Assembly: GCA_020832495.1 (NCBI GenBank)
Contig: JAFIEP010000080.1
Span: 1-38,955 of the forward strand
Direction of reading: 5' to 3'
DNA: 38,955 nucleotides
From: Acidimicrobiia bacterium
GTDB lineage: Bacteria; Actinomycetota; Acidimicrobiia; Acidimicrobiales; Acidimicrobilacustridaceae
Shown here piece by piece: positions 17,824 to 28,324 of this stretch; positions within the stretch are counted from its first letter, which is position 1; every line of letters begins with the position of its first letter. The notes under the pieces are model-generated. The model worked only from the letters and a program-made list of their open reading frames with translations, was not told where the DNA came from and did not search any database. The translations under genes were made by a program, and so were the position numbers.

Positions 17824-19416
17824 ATGGCTCACCGCATTCCTCGATCAACAGGGCACGACGCCGGGCGATGCGAGCGACAGCGGGTCAGACGGGCGCGCGC
17901 CGTCGCGCTCGCCGTGATGGCCGTGTGGATTGCGGTGATGGCCCCAGCAGCGGCCCACAACGCCGTAGCCGGGGCGGAGACACGGGCCGGGGCCAGCCAG
18001 CCTCGCTCAGAACAGACCTTGGTGGTCACCACCACCGATGACATCACCGATCCGGGCGACGGCCTGCTGTCGCTGCGGGAAGCGATCGTCGCCGCAGACG
18101 CCCACCCCAGCCCGTCCACCATCGTGCTCGCAGCGGGCGCCACCTACGGCCTCACCGACTGCTCGCTCCACAGCGGCCTGCTGTGGGCGATCGACGGCCC
18201 GGCCCTGACCATTGAGGGCAACGGTGCCACTGTGCAGCAGACGTGTGACGGTGGCGCCGTGCTGCGCTACACCGGCGGCGAGACACTGAACGTGCGCGAC
18301 GTCACCATCACCGGGGGCCGGCAAGGGGCTTCCTGCTGCGGCGGTGGGATCGGCGTGACCGGCACGTTCGTCGGCCAGCGAATCCAGGTCATCGGCAACC
18401 AGACCGACAACGACAGCGGCGGCGGCGGTCTGTTCATCGATGGGGACGCCACGGTGGTCGACTCGCTCATCGCCGACAACCGCTCGAAAGGTGGAGGCGG
18501 TGGCCTGCGAGTCACCGCGAGCGCCTCCATCGAACGCTCGTCGGTCCTGGGCAATCACAGCGACAGCTCGGGCGGCGGTGCGCTGCTCGACAGTGGTGGG
18601 ATGGTGCGCGACAGCACCTTCGCCGACAACACCGCCCACAACTCACACGAGATCAGCGGTTTCGGACCCGTCGACCTCCGCTCGACCACCGTGGTGGGCA
18701 CCCTGCCGTCGGGCACACATGTGAACGCAACGTCGCTCACCTTCGAGAACGCGGTGGTCGCCGTCCCCTCCACCGCAATTGGCTGTGGCGGCTCCTCGAA
18801 GTCCTCGCTCGGGGGCAACTACAGCACCGACGCCTCGTGCGCCGCCGGCGACGAAGACGCGACGAACGGGGCAGAGCCCAGGTTGCGGGTGCCATTCCGC
18901 AACGGGGGCCGCACCCCCACCATGTACCCCGCCGTCACCAGTCCACTGCTCGACGCCAGTCCGATCGCTGTGGCCTGCGGGACCACCGACCAGCGTGGTG
19001 TGGATCGCCCGCAGGGCAGCGCCGTCGACATCGGCTCGGTGGAGGTGGAACCGTGTGGCGGTCGGTTGGACGACGTCGCTGCGGATCATCCCTTCTGCTG
19101 GGAAGTCGGATGGTTGCTCGATGCCGAGGTGACCACCGGCTTCGGCGACGGCACGTACCGACCGGCGTCGGCGGTGACCCGTCAGGCCATGGCGGCCTTC
19201 ATGTACCGCCTGGCCGGCTCCCCGATGTTCGCCGCACCGGCCGAGCCCACCTTCACCGACGTCGACCCCACCCACCCCTTCCACACCGAGATCGAATGGC
19301 TCGCCGACGCCGGCATCGCCGGCGGATTCCCCGACGGCACCTACGGCGCAACCGCCGCAGTCAGCCGCCAAGCCATGGCCGCTTTCATGTACCGCCTGGC
19401 TGACGGCTGGGTCTGA
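17824..19416 (+). CDS. Secreted beta-helix protein with C-terminal SLH repeats
   Basis: Product of 530 residues. A basic start and hydrophobic segment (about 23-45) form a long signal peptide with a likely cleavage after the PAAA/AGA region. The next part (about 65-110) resembles the CSLREA domain (LLSLREAIVAAD). Glycine-rich repeats (about 125-310) should fold as a right-handed beta-helix. TDQRGVDRPQGSAVDIGSVE (388-407) is the choice-of-anchor Q motif. Two S-layer homology repeats follow (about 415-465 and 476-526), each ending in RQAMAAFMYRL. It is probably held on the cell surface, as an adhesin or carbohydrate-binding protein; no enzyme motif is visible. AGGAGA precedes the ATG. Only two SLH repeats are present where three are common. 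Confidence 0.85.
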   Translation: MAHRIPRSTGHDAGRCERQRVRRARAVALAVMAVWIAVMAPAAAHNAVAGAETRAGASQPRSEQTLVVTTTDDITDPGDGLLSLREAIVAADAHPSPSTIVLAAGATYGLTDCSLHSGLLWAIDGPALTIEGNGATVQQTCDGGAVLRYTGGETLNVRDVTITGGRQGASCCGGGIGVTGTFVGQRIQVIGNQTDNDSGGGGLFIDGDATVVDSLIADNRSKGGGGGLRVTASASIERSSVLGNHSDSSGGGALLDSGGMVRDSTFADNTAHNSHEISGFGPVDLRSTTVVGTLPSGTHVNATSLTFENAVVAVPSTAIGCGGSSKSSLGGNYSTDASCAAGDEDATNGAEPRLRVPFRNGGRTPTMYPAVTSPLLDASPIAVACGTTDQRGVDRPQGSAVDIGSVEVEPCGGRLDDVAADHPFCWEVGWLLDAEVTTGFGDGTYRPASAVTRQAMAAFMYRLAGSPMFAAPAEPTFTDVDPTHPFHTEIEWLADAGIAGGFPDGTYGATAAVSRQAMAAFMYRLADGWV

Positions 19417-19738
19417 TCCCGACCCTGGGTGCGGCCAGGTGACCCACGGTCAACCCATCGGCAGATGATGGGGCCAGACGACGACGGCCAGTTCCGGTAG
19501 ACCCGACGGGACCCGACGGGACCCGACCCAACGGCGTCCGACGTGCGCCGCCCGACCCGGTCCGGTGACCGTTCGGGGCGGTGGGCCCCAACCGGCGCCT
19601 CGGAGGTCGCCAGCTGCACGCAGTCGGACCGGCGCGGGCCACCGCAACCGCGACACCCCAGTGTCCTCGGGCGCGGCAGTTCGTCGGGGGGGTCGAGAGG
19701 CAGAGGTTCACGGTGATGGTGCGAGCCGACGGCCGCAC
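19417..19738. other. Intergenic region with 10-bp tandem repeat
   Basis: This 322-base stretch lies between the 3' ends of the convergent SLH gene and the DUF222-HNH gene. No coding sequence with typical codon bias was found on either strand. It holds a short 10-base tandem repeat (19501-19528, ACCCGACGGG nearly three times) and a weak CCTGG/CCAGG hairpin shortly after the SLH stop. No clear terminator or RNA gene is visible. Confidence 0.6.
19501..19528. repeat. 10-bp tandem repeat
   Basis: ACCCGACGGG is repeated twice exactly and continues as ACCCGACC. It lies in non-coding DNA and no function is apparent. Confidence 0.75.
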
Positions 19739-20448
19739 TCAGGGTGGGTCGGGTCCGGCTCGGGGGTCGCTGACGCTGTCGCCGTCACCATTAGTGGGGT
19801 TGCCCTCCCCGTCGGGTCCGGCTCGGGGGTTGGGGTTGGGGGTGTGGTGGCGTTGGGCCCACAGGGTTGTGCCGGTGGGGGTGGTCCACCGGTGGTGGGT
19901 GTGGCTGGTGTGGGGCTTGGTGGTGGTGTGGAGGTGCCAGTCGGGGCGGTGGGTGATGGTGTGGTGGTGGCGGCAGAGGTGGATGAGGTTCGCAAGGTCG
20001 GTGGGGCCGCCTGCGTGCCAGTGGTGGATGTGGTGGAGGTCGCACCAGGTGATGGGTTGGTCGCAGCCGGGGAAGCAGCAGCCGCCGTCGCGGACGGCTG
20101 CGGCGCGGCGTTGGTGTTCTGTTGCGTAGCGGACGGCGCGTCCGAGGTCGAGGGGGTGGCGGTCGGCGTCGGTGTGGAGGGGGTGGATGCGGGGGTCGCA
20201 GCACAGCACGGCGGCTGTGGTGGCGTCGATGGGGTGGCCGTCGAGGGTGGCGGCGGGGTGGGTGGGGTCGGTGGCGTCGATGATCACGACGACGTCGGAG
20301 GTGGCGCGGGCCTTGAGCTGGACTGGTGGCAGGAACCGTGGCTTCTGTGGTGGGGTGCGGTCGTCGTCCTCGTCGGGGTGGCCGTAGCGGGGGTCGTAGT
20401 CGAGGTGGTCGTAGCGGCGGTCGCCGCCGCCGTTCTCGCTGGCCCCCC

Positions 20449-20515
20449 GCTGCCGTGCTCGTCACCGTCGCTGGGTCCAGTGGCCTCGCCGCTGCCGTGC
20501 TCGTCACCGTCGCTG
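20449..20515 (-). repeat. 25-bp direct repeat, period 42
   Basis: Two identical 25-base copies (20449-20473 and 20491-20515) encode the repeated peptide SDGDEHGSG in the low-complexity linker of the DUF222-HNH gene. They lie next to the frameshift site at 20443-20448. Confidence 0.8.
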
Positions 20516-20639
20516 TTGGGCTCGTCGCCGCCGGGTCCGCCGCCGCCGGGTCCGCCGCCGCCGGGCCCGCTGTCGCTGTGTGAACCGTCGCCGTCGCTTT
20601 CGGTGGTGTCGTCGTCGTTGTCGGTGTCGCCGTGTGAAT

Positions 20640-20686
<47 letters not shown>

Positions 20687-21792
20687 TTGTCGGTGTCGTC
20701 GTCGTGGTGGTTGGTGGTGTCGGCGGGGTGGGTGGCGGCGCCGCGGGCGACGAGTTCGCACATGGCTTGTGCGTAGAGTTGGCGGTGGGACGGAACTTCG
20801 ATGTCGGGGCAATGGCGGGCGTCGCGTTGCCAGCGGCGGCGCAGCCGACGGGCTTCTGCTTCGACTGCGGCGGCGAATTCGACACCCCAGGCGCCGGTGA
20901 GCGTGGCTGCGAGGCGTATCCCGCCGTTGAGGTCGCGTTCGACCGTGGCGCGCATCTTGGGGTCCAGTCCGCCGGGTTGGAACGCGCCGTCGTCGTCGAG
21001 GATCGCCACCATGTCGGCCACCATGTCTTGCCACGCCCGAAACGTCCGTCCCGCCGCCATGTCCACCAGTCGGGGTGCCAACGCGGCGATGTCGCGGCGG
21101 ATGCGGGGGTTGGCTGCGTTGGCGAGCGCCCGGGCGTGATCGAACGAGATGCGTCCCGACTCGACGGCGGTGAGCACGTCGGGCAGGTCGTTGACCAACA
21201 CTCGGGCGACGTTCAGTCGTGCGGTGACTGCTGTGGTGGGCCGGTTCGACCACCAGCCCACCCACTGCGCCGTGCGACGCCCCTCGGCGATGTCGGTGAT
21301 GCCGCGGCGGTCCAACTCTGTGAGGAGGCGAGCATCGTTGACCATGGCCAGGTCCATGACACGCTGTGCGCCCAGCACGGCGTCGCACAGATCCTCATCC
21401 GACAGGGCTTCTCGGGCGTGATCGAGCACACCCGCCACCGCACTGGCGGCACCCAGCCGCTCGGCGTCGACCAACAGCCGGGCACAGCCCGCAGGGTCGA
21501 TTGACCCGTCGGCCACCCCCGCAGCGGTGCCGGCCATACGCGCTGGCTGCTCCCGATCAACCGACGCACGCTTGCGGGCCAACCGCTCCTCCGCCGTCTC
21601 CCGCCCCGACCGCCCACCACCACCAGCGCCGGCAGCACCGGCGGCGCCCGCAGCGTCACCGTCGGTGGCGTTTGTGTCGGTGTGGTGCTCAGCACCCGTG
21701 GCGTACATACGTTCGTAGTCTGCCAAAGGGGTACGACAACAACCCCGCCCCACCGCGGCCACCAACCGCACCATGCCAACCACGCCGTCGTG

Positions 21793-22467
21793 TCAGTGGG
21801 GCTCGGCGACACCTGCGATCAGACAGCACAGGTTGCGCAGCATGGCAGCGGTCGCCCCCCAGACGGTCTCGCCCTCGAGCTCGAAGAACCAGATCGGACG
21901 CTCGCCGATCGGGAGCTGCCACAACTCCTCGCGGTAGGCGCGGGGATCGAACAGCTCTGCGAGTGGCACGTGCAGGATGCGAGCCACCTCGTCGGGGTTG
22001 GCCACCAGCTCGGGACGGCTGGCCGTCGTCCCTACGTAGGGCACGATGAACGATCGGCTGGTCACCGTCCCGCGGTGATCGAGTTCGCCGATGATCTCGA
22101 CCGACCGGGGGTCGAGTGCCGTCTCCTCGTGCGCCTCGCGCAACGCCGTGGCCACCAGGTCAGGGTCATCCGGCTCTGAGGTGCCTCCCGGGAAGCTCAC
22201 CTCGCTGCGATGGCTCCGCAGGTGGTCAGCTCGACGAGTGAGCACCACGTGAGCCTCCCCGGCGTGCTCGTACAGCGGGGCCAACACCGCAGCGGCACGA
22301 GCATCGGGGCCAGCCAGCTCCCAGCGCGCCGCAGGTCCGGCCTGAGCCAGCCTGTGGCGCACATGGTCGAGACCGAGCGACGTCGGTGGGCGGTCGGCCC
22401 ACGGGGCCGGTGCGCCGGCGCGCGCCGATGGCGGCCGTGGGATGACCTGGTCACCCCCGCGGGGCAT
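21793..22467 (-). CDS. Nudix hydrolase, CoA-pyrophosphatase type
   Basis: Product of 224 residues. The segment VVLTRRADHLRSHRSEVSFPGG matches the signature of the CoA diphosphatase (NudL/NUDT7) subgroup, split here as LTRRADHLRSHRSEV and SFPGGTSEPDD, and the Nudix helix is ALREAHEETAL. The expected reaction is hydrolysis of coenzyme A or its derivatives to phosphopantetheine and 3',5'-ADP. The Nudix glycine before the last hydrophobic position is Ala, a tolerated change. The N-terminal 35 residues are Pro/Ala-rich and unlike the family core. The ATG at 22467 overlaps the stop of a small upstream ORF (TGATG), suggesting coupled translation. The next gene downstream is the DUF222-HNH gene. Confidence 0.85.
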   Translation of the reverse strand: MPRGGDQVIPRPPSARAGAPAPWADRPPTSLGLDHVRHRLAQAGPAARWELAGPDARAAAVLAPLYEHAGEAHVVLTRRADHLRSHRSEVSFPGGTSEPDDPDLVATALREAHEETALDPRSVEIIGELDHRGTVTSRSFIVPYVGTTASRPELVANPDEVARILHVPLAELFDPRAYREELWQLPIGERPIWFFELEGETVWGATAAMLRNLCCLIAGVAEPH

Positions 22468-22631
22468 CAGCGGGTAGCGGCTCGCCGCTGATCGACAAGT
22501 GCTCCGAGCAAGCCGGGAGCCCTACCGATGGCGGGGCAGGACGTCACCTCGCCGGTCGGAGCGCACCGGTACTCCCCCGCTCGGCGGGGGTCGCGGAGCG
22601 TCTCGAGGTCAGAGAGTGGGCGTCCGTCCAT
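22467..22631 (-). CDS. Possible 54-residue leaderless ORF upstream of the Nudix gene
   Basis: ATG at 22631 to TGA at 22467, 54 residues, beginning MDGRPLSDLETLRDPRR and containing two Cys (CAPTGEVTSC). I do not recognise it. Support is positional: its stop shares bases with the Nudix start (TGATG), and TAGTCT lies 6 bases before its ATG, a leaderless promoter layout. By my count about three quarters of third codon positions are G or C, lower than in clear genes here, so it could be a non-coding leader or a regulatory upstream ORF. Confidence 0.3.
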   Translation of the reverse strand: MDGRPLSDLETLRDPRRAGEYRCAPTGEVTSCPAIGRAPGLLGALVDQRRAATR

Positions 22632-22637
22632 GTCCAC

Positions 22638-22643
22638 AGACTA
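22638..22643 (-). promoter_or_regulatory. -10 box of the small ORF/Nudix unit
   Basis: On the minus strand TAGTCT lies 6 bases before the ATG at 22631, which places the expected transcription start on or next to that codon. Confidence 0.35.
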
Positions 22644-22750
22644 CCGCCGAGCGACCCTCAGCGGACGTGCCATCCGACCGACTCGCCATCGACCGATTCG
22701 ATGCGACACCCCGCCACGCCGGCACACCCAGCGCGCCGCCGACAACGACA

Positions 22751-22774
22751 GAGCCCGCCCCGAAGGGCGGGCTC
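22751..22774 (-). terminator. groEL terminator
   Basis: A perfect 10-bp stem, GAGCCCGCCC with GGGCGGGCTC, closed on the minus strand by a stable TTCG tetraloop. It begins 31 bases after the groEL stop. The sequence after it on the minus strand is only modestly T-rich (TGTCGTTGTC). Confidence 0.85.
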
Positions 22775-22805
22775 CTGCCGTTGTTCGTTCAGCCCGGGGG
22801 CTGGG

Positions 22806-24760
<1,955 letters not shown>

Positions 24761-24801
24761 GTGCACGCCCTCCGTTGGGGTGTCCTTGGTGGTCGACGGT
24801 G

Positions 24802-24828
24802 CTGGCACTCGATGTCGTCGAGTGCTTA
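24802..24828. promoter_or_regulatory. Second, degenerate CIRCE operator
   Basis: CTGGCACTC-N9-GAGTGCTTA matches the CIRCE consensus TTAGCACTC-N9-GAGTGCTAA at 15 of 18 arm positions with correct spacing. It shares its last three bases with the perfect CIRCE beside it, giving two operators 24 bases apart. Confidence 0.7.
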
Positions 24829-24852
24829 GCACTCTCTTTCTTCGAGTGCTAA
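24826..24852. promoter_or_regulatory. CIRCE operator (HrcA binding site)
   Basis: A perfect TTAGCACTC-N9-GAGTGCTAA inverted repeat 66 bases upstream of groES. HrcA is the known repressor of such sites and loses activity on heat stress. No hrcA gene lies in this window. Confidence 0.95.
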
Positions 24853-24880
24853 CGATGCCACATCGCACGGACGCGAGCAA
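24852..24880 (-). promoter_or_regulatory. Possible groES-groEL promoter
   Basis: On the minus strand TTGCTC (24880-24875) and CATCGT (24857-24852) are 17 bases apart. The -10 is weak, but the predicted start falls in the perfect CIRCE, the usual layout for HrcA repression. Confidence 0.35.
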
Positions 24881-24977
24881 CCCGCCGGGAACGAACGTCG
24901 GTTGACATTCCGGTGACCGGCGGACGGCACCTCTGCCCGGCGGGCCGACCGGTTGGCCGGTTGACCGGCGCGCTGGC

Positions 24978-25976
24978 CTAGTCGACGAGGGTCAACCGCA
25001 GGTTGGGGTCGGCACCCGTGTCGAGCGGCGACGGCCCGTACCGTTGCAGGTTCCACCACGCAGCGGCGGCCACCATGGCGGCGTTGTCGGTGCACATCGA
25101 CCGACTGGGCAGGAACGGGTGCACTCCATCGGCCATGGCCGCATCGAGGGCTGCCTCGCGCAACTGGGAGTTGGCTGCCACCCCGCCGGCGAGCACCAGA
25201 CCCTTGGCACCGTGCTCGGCCACGGCACGGCGGGTCTTGAGCACCAGCACGTCCACCACCGCCTGCTGGAACGACGCAGCGACGTCGGCAGTGGACACAT
25301 CGGGATTGCGCCGCACGTGGTTCACCACGGCGGTCTTCAGCCCCGAGAAGGAGAAGCGGTACTCGTCGTCGAGCATGGCACGGGGGAACGCAATGGCCTC
25401 GGGATCACCGGACATGGCCAGGTGGTCGATAGCCGGGCCACCCGGGTACCCCAGGCCCAGATAGCGGGCGACCTTGTCGAACGCCTCGCCGGCGGCGTCG
25501 TCGATGGTGGACCCCAGCAGTCGGTAGCGGCCGTGGTCCTCCATGAGCACCAACATGGTGTGGCCCCCCGACACCAACAGCACCACCACCGGGAGTTCCA
25601 GCTCGGGCTCTTCGAGAAAGGCGGCGTACAGGTGCGCCTCGAGGTGGTTGACCGCCACGAACGGCACGTCCCACACGAGCGAGAGGGCCTTTGCCGCACT
25701 CACCCCGACGAGCAGCGCACCCACCAGACCCGGCCCGACGGTGGCGCCGACCGCGTCCACGTGGTCGTCGTCGAGTCCCGCCTCCACCAGCGCCTGCGCC
25801 ACCACCGGCGTGAGCAACTCGACGTGGGCCCGACTGGCGATCTCGGGCACGACACCGCCGTAGCGAGCGTGCAGGTCGACCTGCGAGGACACGACCGAAC
25901 TGAGCACGTCGCGTGCGTCGGTGACCACGGCCGCAGCCGTCTCGTCACAGGAGGTCTCGATCCCCAGAATGCGCAT
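24978..25976 (-). CDS. tsaD: tRNA N6-threonylcarbamoyladenosine transferase TsaD
   Basis: Product of 332 residues of the Kae1/Qri7/YgjD family. It transfers the threonylcarbamoyl group to A37 of ANN-decoding tRNAs, together with TsaB and TsaE. Motifs: [17 protein letters not shown] at the N-terminus, the metal ligands H111 and H115 in [52 protein letters not shown], and metal ligand D297 in CTDNAAMVA. The ATG at 25976 overlaps the rimI stop (TGATG), so translation is coupled. Last gene of the unit; GC-rich dyads follow at about 24943-24968 but no clear terminator. Confidence 0.97.
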   Translation of the reverse strand: MRILGIETSCDETAAAVVTDARDVLSSVVSSQVDLHARYGGVVPEIASRAHVELLTPVVAQALVEAGLDDDHVDAVGATVGPGLVGALLVGVSAAKALSLVWDVPFVAVNHLEAHLYAAFLEEPELELPVVVLLVSGGHTMLVLMEDHGRYRLLGSTIDDAAGEAFDKVARYLGLGYPGGPAIDHLAMSGDPEAIAFPRAMLDDEYRFSFSGLKTAVVNHVRRNPDVSTADVAASFQQAVVDVLVLKTRRAVAEHGAKGLVLAGGVAANSQLREAALDAAMADGVHPFLPSRSMCTDNAAMVAAAAWWNLQRYGPSPLDTGADPNLRLTLVD

Positions 25977-26551
25977 CAGCGTCGTTCCTCCACCACGATG
26001 GGCGGCTGCAAGGCCGCCTCGATCCGAGCCAGTCGATCGGCGTATTCCAGCGTGTCGACGCCGTTGGCCCACATGATGAGCGCGTCCTCGCCGTTGTCGG
26101 CGTAGTACCCGCCTCGCACCCCGGCGGGTGCGAACCCGAAGCGCCGGTAGAGCCCGATGGCGGCCTCGTTCGAGGCACGCACCTCGAGGGTCAGTGCCGT
26201 CGCACCGCGGTCGATGGCGCGACGGACCACCACGGCAAGCAACCGGGAGCCGACACCCTGCCGCCTCGCCACGTCGTCGACGGCCAGCGTGGTCAGGTGG
26301 CCCTCGTCCACCACATACAACATGCCGGCAAAGCCGAGGACGCGAGCGCCACGCCGAGCCACCAGGTAGTCGCGCTCGTCGCCGCGCTCGAGTTCGGCCA
26401 TGAACAACCCGAGCGACCAGCCGTCGCCGTCACGTTGGCCGTCGATGCGCAACACCTGGCGCAGGTGCCGCCGACGCATCGGTCCGATCACCACGGGAGG
26501 AGTCGACACCACAGCACCACCCCGTGCGACGCGCACCTCGGCCGCGCTCAC
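25976..26551 (-). CDS. rimI: N-acetyltransferase RimI-like (GNAT)
   Basis: Product of 191 residues with a GNAT fold. The acetyl-CoA-binding loop is VARRQGVGSRLL (pattern Q/R-x-x-G-x-G/A), followed by LEVRASNEAAIGLYRRFGFAPAG, the signature of RimI-type enzymes that acetylate protein N-termini such as ribosomal protein S18. The substrate here is not proven. The GTG at 26551 forms a GTGA overlap with the tsaB stop and has GGAGGG just upstream. Residues 165-191 extend beyond the family core. Its place between tsaB and tsaD is standard in actinobacteria. Confidence 0.88.
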   Translation of the reverse strand: MSAAEVRVARGGAVVSTPPVVIGPMRRRHLRQVLRIDGQRDGDGWSLGLFMAELERGDERDYLVARRGARVLGFAGMLYVVDEGHLTTLAVDDVARRQGVGSRLLAVVVRRAIDRGATALTLEVRASNEAAIGLYRRFGFAPAGVRGGYYADNGEDALIMWANGVDTLEYADRLARIEAALQPPIVVEERR

Positions 26552-27246
26552 CGGCCCTCCCGCACGGTCCAGTTGCTCTCGGCATCCGGCTTGCGCAGGT
26601 AGAGCGGTTGCAGGTCCCACGGCTTCACCCACTGCTCGCGCAGTGCCTGGGCGTGGGCCAGCATCACCAGCGACGCTGCCGACGGGTAGGCCCAGCCGGC
26701 CTCGGTGACCTCCACCTTGGCCAAGCCGTCGAACACCTCGCGATAGCGCAGCGAGCCATCGCCAACCATCAGGCACTCCTCGCCGATGGCCAGGATCTCC
26801 GAGGCCAGGTCCTCGGGGGAGCCGACCTGTGGCTCGCTCACCCGCTGCACACCGCCGGGCACCTGGCGATACAGCGCCGAGAAGACTTCCGAACGGCGGG
26901 CGTCCACCACGGCGGCGATCAGCTTCGGACTGAAGCGCACGGCGAACGCCAGCAGGTCGAGCGACGAGGCACCGATCATGGGGACCCGCAGGGCATGGGC
27001 CATCGCCTTGGCGGCGGCCACGCCGACGCGCAGGCCGGTGAAAAGCCCCGGTCCGAGGTCCACCGCCACCACGCTGATCTCGTTCAGGTCGATGCGAGCC
27101 TGTCGGCAGGTGAACTCGATCGCGGGGGTAAGGGTCTCGGCGTGCTGGCGCGCCCTGATGGAGTGCGTCGAGGCCAGCACCCCCTCGTGGCCGCCGACAG
27201 CGCACGACACCTGCGCGGTGGCGGTGTCGATCCCGAGAATCAGCAC
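26548..27246 (-). CDS. tsaB: t6A synthesis partner protein TsaB
   Basis: Product of 232 residues, an ASKHA-fold partner that dimerises with TsaD and is needed for t6A formation but lacks catalysis of its own. Family features: LILGIDTATAQVSCAV at the N-terminus, RQHAETLTPAIEF, VAVDLGPGLFTGLRVGVAAAK (the LGPGSFTGLRIG-type motif, with Leu for Ser), and VVDARRSEVFSALYR. The GTG at 27246 has GAGGAGGG just upstream and overlaps the tsaE stop by 7 bases. The C-terminal LQPLYLRKPDAE is also typical. Confidence 0.95.
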   Translation of the reverse strand: MLILGIDTATAQVSCAVGGHEGVLASTHSIRARQHAETLTPAIEFTCRQARIDLNEISVVAVDLGPGLFTGLRVGVAAAKAMAHALRVPMIGASSLDLLAFAVRFSPKLIAAVVDARRSEVFSALYRQVPGGVQRVSEPQVGSPEDLASEILAIGEECLMVGDGSLRYREVFDGLAKVEVTEAGWAYPSAASLVMLAHAQALREQWVKPWDLQPLYLRKPDAESNWTVREGR

Positions 27247-27746
27247 GTTCCCTCCTCGGCACCGTCGGTCACCAACCACGGGCCCAACACGGTGGCCAGC
27301 GCCCGGCGTCGAGCCCCCCACCGTGGCCCCACCGAGGCGAAGGTCAGCACCCGGTCGTCGTCGCCGTCGCCGAGCGTCAAGCTGATCTCGAGGAAGTCGG
27401 TGGGCAGGGCCGCCGCGATGGTGTCACCCCACTCGATGAGCGTGACCGCGCCTTCGTCGAGCAACTCCACCAGCCCGAGGTCAGCCACCTCGTCGAGCGC
27501 CTCGAGTCGGTAGACGTCGAGGTGGTAGAGCGGAAGTCGCCCGCCCCGGTACTGGCTGACCAGGGTGAAGGTGGGACTGGTGATGGGTTCCTCCACCCCC
27601 AGGCAGGCACCGAAGCCCTGGGCGAACGCAGTCTTACCCGCACCCAGGTCGCCGGCGAGCACGATGACGTCGCCCGGCCGGACGAGTTCGGCCACCGCAG
27701 CGGCCAGTTCTCGTGTGGCATCCACGGAGGACGTGGCGGCGATCAC
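27240..27746 (-). CDS. tsaE: t6A synthesis ATPase TsaE
   Basis: Product of 168 residues, a P-loop ATPase that drives the TsaB-TsaD cycle. The Walker A motif is GDLGAGKT (about 32-39), followed by ITSPTFTLVSQY, LYHLDVYRLE, and LIEWGD, all family hallmarks. The GTG at 27746 makes a 4-base overlap with the uracil-DNA glycosylase stop, so both are translated from one transcript. It overlaps tsaB by 7 bases at the other end. Confidence 0.95.
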   Translation of the reverse strand: MIAATSSVDATRELAAAVAELVRPGDVIVLAGDLGAGKTAFAQGFGACLGVEEPITSPTFTLVSQYRGGRLPLYHLDVYRLEALDEVADLGLVELLDEGAVTLIEWGDTIAAALPTDFLEISLTLGDGDDDRVLTFASVGPRWGARRRALATVLGPWLVTDGAEEGTC

Positions 27747-28309
27747 GCGTGCCCCTCGACCAGTTGACCGGCGCGCACGAGGTCGGCTCGGAGCTTGGCC
27801 AGTGGCTCCGCACCACCGCGCAGGGCATACGCCGGGTGGAACGTGGGCACGACGGTGGCCCGACCGTAGGAGTAGGTGCGGCCCCGCAGTCGGCTGATGG
27901 GGTCGGTGCGGTCGGTGAGCAGTTGCCCGGCGAACTTGCCGAGGGTGACGATGACGTCGGGGTCGATGAGGCCGATCTGCTGCTCGAGCCACGACCGGCA
28001 GGTGGCCACTTCGTCCGGCCGGGGGTCGCGGTTGCCCGGCGGACGGCACTTCACCACGTTGGCGATGTAGCACTGTTGGCGAGACGACCCCAGTTCCTCG
28101 GCAATGAGGCGGTCGAGGAGTTGGCCGGATCGACCGACGAACGGCTCTCCCAAGCGGTCCTCTTCGGCTCCGGGGCCCTCACCGACGAACATGAGTGCCG
28201 CCCGAGGGTCGCCCACGCCGAACACCACCTGGGTGCGCCCCTCGTGAGCCAGGGGGCAGCGGATACACGTCAGCGCGTCCTCCCGTAGGGCATCGAGGGT
28301 CACCGGCAC
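27743..28309 (-). CDS. Family 4 uracil-DNA glycosylase (4Fe-4S)
   Basis: Product of 188 residues that should remove uracil from DNA. Motif 1 is [20 protein letters not shown] (43-62), the middle motif is [13 protein letters not shown], and motif 2 is HPAYALR (H158). The four iron-sulfur ligands are C15 and C18 in CIRC, C88 and C104. This is the short type found in thermophiles and actinobacteria. The start is GTG at 28309 with TACCCT 6 bases upstream, a leaderless layout. It heads the tsaE-tsaB-rimI-tsaD unit, a link between repair and tRNA modification that may be only transcriptional convenience. Confidence 0.93.
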   Translation of the reverse strand: MPVTLDALREDALTCIRCPLAHEGRTQVVFGVGDPRAALMFVGEGPGAEEDRLGEPFVGRSGQLLDRLIAEELGSSRQQCYIANVVKCRPPGNRDPRPDEVATCRSWLEQQIGLIDPDVIVTLGKFAGQLLTDRTDPISRLRGRTYSYGRATVVPTFHPAYALRGGAEPLAKLRADLVRAGQLVEGHA

Positions 28310-28315
28310 AGAGCA

Positions 28316-28321
28316 AGGGTA
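28316..28321 (-). promoter_or_regulatory. -10 box of the UDG-tsa unit
   Basis: On the minus strand TACCCT lies 6 bases before the GTG at 28309, predicting a leaderless transcript for the UDG-tsaE-tsaB-rimI-tsaD unit. The upstream P1 peptidase gene ends only 15 bases before the GTG, so read-through is also possible. Confidence 0.4.
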
Positions 28322-28324
28322 CCG

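Larger units (their letters stand above)
22632..22805. other. Intergenic region between groEL and the Nudix unit
   Basis: It contains the -10 candidate TAGTCT (22638-22643, minus strand) for the small ORF/Nudix unit and the groEL terminator (22751-22774). Together with the doubtful small ORF it makes a stretch of 338 bases without a certain gene. No tRNA cloverleaf or other RNA gene is visible. Confidence 0.5.

Noticed and set aside
22468-22805. tRNA or other structured RNA between groEL and the Nudix gene
   Set aside because: Apart from the groEL terminator no cloverleaf or long conserved stem was found on either strand.
24943-24968. Terminator after tsaD
   Set aside because: GGCC/ACCGG dyads are present, but the stems are short, mutually exclusive and lack a T-tract, so this is not called as a terminator.
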